Under the pieces are notes generated by a model that saw only the letters and a list, made by a program, of their open reading frames with translations, did not search any database and was not told the DNA's origin. Position numbers and translations under genes: made by a program. A DNA stretch of 64,000 nt from Permianibacter fluminis (GTDB taxonomy: Bacteria > Pseudomonadota > Gammaproteobacteria > Enterobacterales > Permianibacteraceae): positions 744,001-808,000 of the forward strand of contig NZ_JABMEG010000001.1 of NCBI RefSeq assembly GCF_013179735.1. The letters run 5' to 3'. Of the stretch, positions 56,771 to 64,000 are shown one piece after another (positions within the stretch are counted from its first letter, which is position 1; the number at the start of each line of letters is the position of its first letter).

Positions 56771-57175
56771 ATGCGTCTCGTGATTATTGTCTTGCTTGTT
56801 CTGGTCTCCAACGAAATCGGCGCACTGGACTTCAAACCCTTTCCGAGCGCAAACATTTCTGTTGACCAGTGGCAAGATTATCGTAACAAGGTCGTGGAAA
56901 CTTGTGGCGAACCACAACAAATCGTTGCTGAGCAGAAATTAGAGAAATTTCAATGTGCTGAGTTGGGAGTGAATTTAGCATTTACGCAACAAGGTCATCC
57001 CGCCCATCCTGCTTGGATTGCTCGACAGCCAGTTCAGACTGGCGATGGCATTCATATTCGAACCATTGGATATTTCGCGGGCCTAGAGCCACCTTTTGCA
57101 GAGCTATTTAAGCAGTACCTTGAGCTCAATGAAAAAATAAAAAGCGACTTTGAGACCAAGAACACCGCTCAGTAG
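56771..57175 (+). CDS. Small exported protein of unknown function (orphan)
   Basis: 134 residues. A short signal peptide (about 1-18, ending IGA|LDF) precedes a charged soluble domain with two Cys (about 45 and 62) that could form a disulfide. No family recognised. AAGGA lies 8 nt before the ATG. It is visibly AT-richer than tsaC and hemF around it and borders a repeat element, so it may be an insertion. Confidence 0.7.
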   Translation: MRLVIIVLLVLVSNEIGALDFKPFPSANISVDQWQDYRNKVVETCGEPQQIVAEQKLEKFQCAELGVNLAFTQQGHPAHPAWIARQPVQTGDGIHIRTIGYFAGLEPPFAELFKQYLELNEKIKSDFETKNTAQ

Positions 57176-57270
57176 CGATCCCCGTAGGTGCGAAACAGGG
57201 TCTCGGCTTTGTACAAATGCACTTTATGCGTCCGAAACGCTGCGCGGTTCGGACCTATCTCAAATTAAAC

Positions 57271-58827
<1,557 letters not shown>

Positions 58828-58860
58828 ACCGGCCCGGCCGGAGCCGGAACCGGTAGCAAG

Positions 58861-58896
58861 GTCCGTCAGAAAACCCGTCAGAAGGCCCGTCAGCTT
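58861..58896 (+). repeat. Three copies of a 12-bp direct repeat before hemB
   Basis: GTCCGTCAGAAA, ACCCGTCAGAAG and GCCCGTCAGCTT run head to tail with core CCGTCAG. They lie in the 201-nt gap between the membrane-protein gene and hemB, upstream of the hemB -10. Confidence 0.55.
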
Positions 58897-58987
58897 GCCG
58901 ACGGCGTTGTCATGAACTGCGCGCCGGCTTGTCATGTTCCGGTCATCAAAGCGTCATAGCATCAAAGCCTGCGGCGAACAGGAGGCC

Positions 58988-60033
<1,046 letters not shown>

Positions 60034-60114
60034 TCCTGCGCCGCTTGCCGCAGGGCCGGTGATTTCGCCGGCCCAGCAGCAAGCAACGGCAAACCGCGCG
60101 CCGAGGACGCAACG

Positions 60115-62271
60115 ATGGCGCCAGAATTGAGCGTGGTTACGCCGATCAAACCGCAACCGAATCCGCAACCTAATTCGCAACATCCGGAACCGATAGCGTA
60201 CCGGGATCTTGGCGATCCCGGGTTGTACCTGAATCGTGAACTGTCATTCCTGCAATTCAACTGGCGCGTGCTGCAACAGGCGCTGGATGAATCGCTGCCG
60301 CTGCTGGAGCGGTTGAAATTCATTTTCATCTGCTCCAGCAATCTCGATGAATTCTTTGAAGTGCGCGTGTCCGACATGGTGCGCCGGACCGAACTGCCCG
60401 GCTCGCATCGGGGCGCCGACGGCATGGCACCGCATGAAGTGCTCGAACGCATTGCCGATTTCACCCATCAGCTGGTTGACGAGCAGTACCGCATCTTCAA
60501 TGACGTGCTGATGCCGGCGCTGGCCGACAGCAATATCCATTTCATCCGGCGCAAACAGTGGACAGAGGCGCAAGCGCACTGGATCAAGCGCTACTTTCAT
60601 CACGAAGTGGTGCCGGTGATTTCACCAATCGGGCTCGACCTGGCTCATCCGTTCCCGCGCCTGGTCAACAAATCACTGCACTTCATCATTTCGCTGGAAG
60701 GCAAGGATGCCTTCGGCCGCGATTCCAGTTACGCGGTGATTCACATGCCACGCTCCTTGCCCCGTTTGATTCGCTTGCCCAACGAGCAGGCGCCGGGTGG
60801 CGACAGCTTTGTGTTCCTGTCATCGGTCATTCATGCGCACGCGGCGGAACTGTTTCCGGGCATGACCATCAAGGGCGTGTACCAGTTTCGCTTGACCCGC
60901 GACTCCGATCTGGATGTCGACGAAGAAGGCGTCGAGGATCTGGCCAACGCGCTGAAAAACGAATTGCTGTCGCGCCATTTTGGCACCGCCGTGCGGCTGG
61001 AAGTCAGCGACAAGTGTCCGGATCGCGTCGTCAAATTCCTGCTGCAGAAATGCAACCTGACCGAGCGCGAACTGTACCGGGTCAATGGTCCGGTCAACCT
61101 GAATCGCTTGATGACCATCACCAGTCTGGTCGAGCGGCCGGATCTCTGTTTCCGGCCCATGGTGCCGCGCATCGCGCCGGCGGTGCTGCAGCATCACAAC
61201 CATCTGTTCGAGGCGATTGCCGAGCGCGACATTCTGTTGCATCACCCGTTTGAAAGTTTTGAAACAGTGGTCGAGTTCGTCCGTCAGGCCGCTGCCGACC
61301 CGGATGTGCTGGCGATCAAGCAGACGCTGTACCGCACCGGCAAAAATTCCGACATGGCGCGGGCGTTGATCGACGCCGCTCGCAATGGCAAGGAAGTGAC
61401 CGCCGTGGTCGAGCTGCGCGCCCGCTTTGATGAACAGGACAATATCGATCTGGCGTCGCGGCTGCAGGAAGCCGGCGTGCTGGTGGTGTATGGCGTGGTC
61501 GGGCACAAGACCCACGCCAAGATGACGCTGGTGGTGCGGCGGGAAAAGCGCAAGCTGCGCCGCTATGTTCATCTCGGTACCGGCAACTATCACGCTGCCA
61601 ATGCCAAACTCTACACCGATGTGTCGTTGCTGACCGCCGAGCCAGATCTGTGCGAAGACGTGCACAAGGTGTTCCAGCAACTGACCGGCATGGGCAAGAC
61701 GCTGGAAATGAAACGCATCCTGCAGGCGCCGTTCACGCTGCAGAGCGAATTGCTGAAACTGATCGAACGCGAGGCCGATCATGCCCGCGCCGGCAAGCCG
61801 GCCAAGATTCTTGCCAAAATGAATTCGCTGACCGAAAGCTCGATGATCCGCGCGCTGTACGCGGCGTCACAGGCTGGCGTCAAGATTGAGTTGATCGTGC
61901 GCGGCGTCTGCTGCCTGAAACCGGGCGTGCCGGGTGTCAGTGACAATATCCGGGTGCGTTCCATCATCGGTCGCTTTCTCGAACACTCGCGGGTGTACTG
62001 GTTCCGCAACGGCCACCATGAACAGATCTACGCGTCCAGCGCCGACTGGATGGATCGCAATCTGCATCACCGGGTCGAGGTCTGTTTTCCCATTCTGGAC
62101 AAGGCGCTGGCGCGTCGCCTCAAACACGAAACGCTGGTCAATTATCTGCAGGACAACAGCCAGGCCTGGTTGCTGCAGCACGATGGCAGCTACCGCAAAG
62201 CAAAACCGGGCAAGAAGCAGGCTTATCGCGCCCAACGGGCCTTGCTGCAGGCGCTGGCGGACGAAAGCTGA
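60115..62271 (+). CDS. ppk1: Polyphosphate kinase 1
   Basis: 718 residues. It reversibly makes polyphosphate from ATP at the membrane. Seen: a Pro/Asn/Gln-rich N-terminal extension, LYLNRELSFLQFNWRVL, FICSSNLDEFFEVRVSDM, then the two phospholipase D-like halves with KTHAKM (His467, the phospho-His) and YVHLGTGNYHAANAKLY, and SSADWMDRNLHHRVEVCFP. It starts 81 nt after hemB; the gap shows no clear promoter or terminator, so co-transcription is possible. Confidence 0.97.
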   Translation: MAPELSVVTPIKPQPNPQPNSQHPEPIAYRDLGDPGLYLNRELSFLQFNWRVLQQALDESLPLLERLKFIFICSSNLDEFFEVRVSDMVRRTELPGSHRGADGMAPHEVLERIADFTHQLVDEQYRIFNDVLMPALADSNIHFIRRKQWTEAQAHWIKRYFHHEVVPVISPIGLDLAHPFPRLVNKSLHFIISLEGKDAFGRDSSYAVIHMPRSLPRLIRLPNEQAPGGDSFVFLSSVIHAHAAELFPGMTIKGVYQFRLTRDSDLDVDEEGVEDLANALKNELLSRHFGTAVRLEVSDKCPDRVVKFLLQKCNLTERELYRVNGPVNLNRLMTITSLVERPDLCFRPMVPRIAPAVLQHHNHLFEAIAERDILLHHPFESFETVVEFVRQAAADPDVLAIKQTLYRTGKNSDMARALIDAARNGKEVTAVVELRARFDEQDNIDLASRLQEAGVLVVYGVVGHKTHAKMTLVVRREKRKLRRYVHLGTGNYHAANAKLYTDVSLLTAEPDLCEDVHKVFQQLTGMGKTLEMKRILQAPFTLQSELLKLIEREADHARAGKPAKILAKMNSLTESSMIRALYAASQAGVKIELIVRGVCCLKPGVPGVSDNIRVRSIIGRFLEHSRVYWFRNGHHEQIYASSADWMDRNLHHRVEVCFPILDKALARRLKHETLVNYLQDNSQAWLLQHDGSYRKAKPGKKQAYRAQRALLQALADES

Positions 62272-62358
62272 GCGCGCTCATCACGCAATCTCCAACCGCG
62301 TCTATCGTCAGCACCAGTCACCCGCACTGCGCGCGTTTGCGATGCCGGCAAAGTCCGG

Positions 62359-62402
62359 TGCTACACTGACGCCATGTTCGGCGGCTGCCTTGCGCAGCCG
62401 CC
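62359..62402 (+). promoter_or_regulatory. Extended -10 promoter and leader hairpin of the first thioesterase gene
   Basis: TG-C-TACACT (62359-62367) is an extended -10; TTGCGA at 62337-62342 could be a -35 at 19 nt. Downstream, 62380-62388 and 62394-62402 form a perfect 9-bp GC-rich hairpin (GGCGGCTGC / GCAGCCGCC) 26 nt before the ATG, which would lie in the mRNA leader. Confidence 0.45.
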
Positions 62403-62427
62403 ACCGTTCCTGTCGTGAGTGTGTGCC

Positions 62428-62934
62428 ATGGTCGAGCCCGTTTTTTATCCGAAAGTCGCTGAAACCATCGATTCCTGGGACTTTGTCTTCCCGAACGACG
62501 CCAATCCCTATGGCTCGATGTTCGGCGGCAAATTGCTCGCCATCATGGACACCACGGCCGCCATCGCCGCGATTCGCTATGCCGGCCGCACGGTGTCAAC
62601 GGCGGCGGTTGAAGCGGTCGAGTTTGTTCATCCGGTGGTGGTCGGTGACCGGTTGAAAACCTCGGCCAAGGTGGTCCATGTCGGACGCAGTTCGATGATG
62701 GTGCGAGTCGATGTCTATGTCGATCACGGCGGCGATGATTTCGAGCGCGCCACCCACGCCCATTTCGCCATGGTCGCTTTCGATGACCGGCGTAAACCGA
62801 CGCCGGTGCCGCCACTGAAACTGGAAACGCCGGACGATCAGGCCGCGTTCAATCTGGCGGCGCAGATCCGCGAACAGGCACTGGCGCGCGCAAAGCAGGC
62901 CAAACAGGCTGCCGACGCGGTCAAACCGAAATAA
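62428..62934 (+). CDS. Acyl-CoA thioesterase, hotdog fold (YciA/BFIT type), copy 1
   Basis: 168 residues. The sequence has the ordered hotdog pattern: FPNDANPYGSMFGGKLLAIMD with the usual catalytic Asn and Asp region, VEFVHPVVVGDRL, and VYVDHGGDDFERATHAHFAMVA. A Lys/Ala-rich tail follows. Such enzymes hydrolyse acyl-CoA thioesters in the cytoplasm. ATG 62428 is preferred to an in-frame GTG at 62419. A second member of the same superfamily follows 96 nt later. Confidence 0.88.
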   Translation: MVEPVFYPKVAETIDSWDFVFPNDANPYGSMFGGKLLAIMDTTAAIAAIRYAGRTVSTAAVEAVEFVHPVVVGDRLKTSAKVVHVGRSSMMVRVDVYVDHGGDDFERATHAHFAMVAFDDRRKPTPVPPLKLETPDDQAAFNLAAQIREQALARAKQAKQAADAVKPK

Positions 62935-63030
62935 GCATCGTCAAAACAAAAGCCGTGTCGCCCAACTGTTCACAGCCAGCACGACCAGCACCACAACCAC
63001 AATCATCGCCACTGTGCCAAGGATGCCGCC

Positions 63031-63507
63031 ATGACTCAGAACCGTAGCCAAACCCTGCGCTTTCTGGCCGAACCCGGCGAGGTCAATTTTGGTGGCAAGG
63101 TGCACGGCGGCAGCGTGATGAAATGGATCGATCAGGCTGGCTACACCTGCGCCGTCGGTTGGAGCGGTCAGTATTGCGTGACCGTTTATGTTGGCGGCAT
63201 CCGCTTTTACAAACCGGTGCATATCGGCAGCCTGGTCGAAGTGCAGGCGCAGGTGATCTACACCGGCAAGACTTCGCTGCACATCGCGGTGGATGTCAGC
63301 GCCGGCGATCCGCGCAGCCCGCACCGCGAGAAGACCACCCATTGCATCATCGTGTTCGTCGCAGTCGACAGCCAGGGCAAACCGATTCCGGTACCGCAAT
63401 GGCAACCGCAATCAGCCGAAGACAAGGCGATGGAAGAGTACGCCAAGAAGCTGATGGAGTTACGTCAGCAGATTGAAGAACAAATGGAACCGTTCCTGCC
63501 GACTTGA
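63031..63507 (+). CDS. Acyl-CoA thioesterase, hotdog fold (YciA/BFIT type), copy 2
   Basis: 158 residues with the hotdog pattern EPGEVNFGGKVHGGSVMKWID, RFYKPVHIGSLVEVQAQVIYTG, SLHIAVDVSA and THCIIVFVAVD, followed by a charged helical tail. AAGGA lies 8 nt before the ATG. It is only distantly similar to copy 1 (different motif spacing), so this looks like two family members placed together and not a recent duplication. Chain-length specificity cannot be read from the sequence. Confidence 0.88.
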   Translation: MTQNRSQTLRFLAEPGEVNFGGKVHGGSVMKWIDQAGYTCAVGWSGQYCVTVYVGGIRFYKPVHIGSLVEVQAQVIYTGKTSLHIAVDVSAGDPRSPHREKTTHCIIVFVAVDSQGKPIPVPQWQPQSAEDKAMEEYAKKLMELRQQIEEQMEPFLPT

Positions 63508-63562
63508 TAGTTTACTGGGTTAATTTCAATCCCTGACGAACCTGAGACAGGTTCGATAAGCT

Positions 63563-64000
63563 TTAGTCAAATATGGCCACCAACTCCGAATTGCCTGCAG
63601 GGACACGTACTGTCCTATTCTTCGGATGTCTCCAGAAGATCCGATATTCATTTTGCCAAGCATCTTCAGTTGACTTTAAAAAATGATTTCTCTGGTGGCT
63701 GCTAGTGTACTCGCACGATCCCATAACTCCCTTAAAACCAAGTTGTTTATCAATGACTCTCCTCAATTTTTCAACATTGTAGATCTTGACGCATGCTGCC
63801 TTACCCAATTTCCTGGCAATCTCTTCGCTAAAGCTGTTACTAAGTGACAGGGTCAGTCCGTCATCCGTGTAATAGTTAGCATTCACTATGTCAGGGATAC
63901 GCTGACCATTAAAGTACGAGTTAGTAATAGTCAATCCCCGCACATTTGCACCATCACCAATATGAATAATGGGGGATAAACTTTTCAGGTCTATGGGCGA
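63563..64000 (-). CDS. Unrecognised accessory protein, C-terminal part (partial)
   Basis: The minus-strand frame is open from the window edge to a TAG/TAA-type stop at 63563-63565, giving about 145 residues with the start outside. It contains SPIIHIGDGANVRGLTI and, near the end, FLKSTEDAWQNEYRIFW then RVPAGNSELVAIFD. The phrase K-x-x-x-W/A-x-Q-x-EYRI is common at the ends of small accessory proteins linked to phage or stress islands, but I cannot name a family. The stretch is clearly AT-richer than the rest of the window, which suggests horizontal transfer. Confidence 0.65.
   Translation of the reverse strand, partial: SPIDLKSLSPIIHIGDGANVRGLTITNSYFNGQRIPDIVNANYYTDDGLTLSLSNSFSEEIARKLGKAACVKIYNVEKLRRVIDKQLGFKGVMGSCEYTSSHQRNHFLKSTEDAWQNEYRIFWRHPKNRTVRVPAGNSELVAIFD

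Noticed and set aside
62941-63030. 21-residue hydrophobic peptide on the minus strand (MIVVVVLVVL...)
   Set aside because: Could be a small membrane peptide, but there is no ribosome site, no conserved context, and it falls in a short gap where chance hydrophobic frames are common.

Overview
The window is a contiguous, gene-dense piece of a high-GC gammaproteobacterial chromosome, close to the replication origin. The left part carries rnpA(end)-yidC-mnmE ... mnmG-rsmG-parA-parB-atpIBEFHAGDC-glmU-glmS. The right part carries trkA-rsmB-fmt-def divergent from tsaP-dprA, then purE-purK, tsaC, hemF, hemB and ppk1. Both blocks resemble the origin-proximal order I know from Pseudomonas-like gammaproteobacteria. 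A GlyGly-CTERM tail on a secreted protease and an alpha-2-macroglobulin/PBP1C pair also fit Gammaproteobacteria. I cannot name the genus from sequence alone.

Layout. 1-3300: the 3' end of rnpA, yidC and mnmE; yidD, normally between rnpA and yidC, has no room here. 3333-20498: about 17 kb of accessory genes between mnmE and mnmG. These are two paralogous single-domain response regulators, a DMT exporter, a DUF945 protein, an exported trypsin-like protease overlapping an FHA membrane protein, a 1974-residue thioester alpha-2-macroglobulin, pbpC, and convergent to them a lipoprotein plus an M6 metalloprotease. 20697-29748: mnmG with a clear sigma70 promoter, a DUF3016 protein, rsmG, an unrecognised 302-residue protein, parA (with a DnaA box and parS-like inverted repeats in its leader), parB, a REP-like palindrome, a dicarboxylate/amino-acid symporter, a tail-anchored small protein and a 5'-nucleotidase. 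29856-37219: a complete F1Fo ATP synthase operon from promoter to terminator. 37405-45543: glmU, glmS, a DsbA-like lipoprotein, a TraB/GumN protein, cysK (minus), an LpxL-family acyltransferase and a DUF423 protein. 45735-51594: an AT-rich orphan gene, then the minus-strand block def | fmt-rsmB-trkA-small membrane protein. 51776-62271: tsaP, dprA, purEK, tsaC, an orphan, a REPIN-like element, hemF with an overlapping membrane protein gene, hemB and ppk1. 62428-63507: two hotdog acyl-CoA thioesterases. The last 440 bases hold the 3' part of an AT-rich minus-strand accessory gene.

No rRNA, tRNA, CRISPR array, transposase or prophage gene was seen. Most genes are housekeeping: membrane protein insertion, tRNA modification at U34 (MnmE/MnmG), chromosome segregation, ATP synthesis, UDP-GlcNAc synthesis, translation start/formylation, heme and purine synthesis, polyphosphate. 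The less ordinary material is the 3.3-20.5 kb envelope/protease cluster, the lipoprotein-M6 protease pair with a shared segment, the parA leader, and two REPIN-like palindromic elements.
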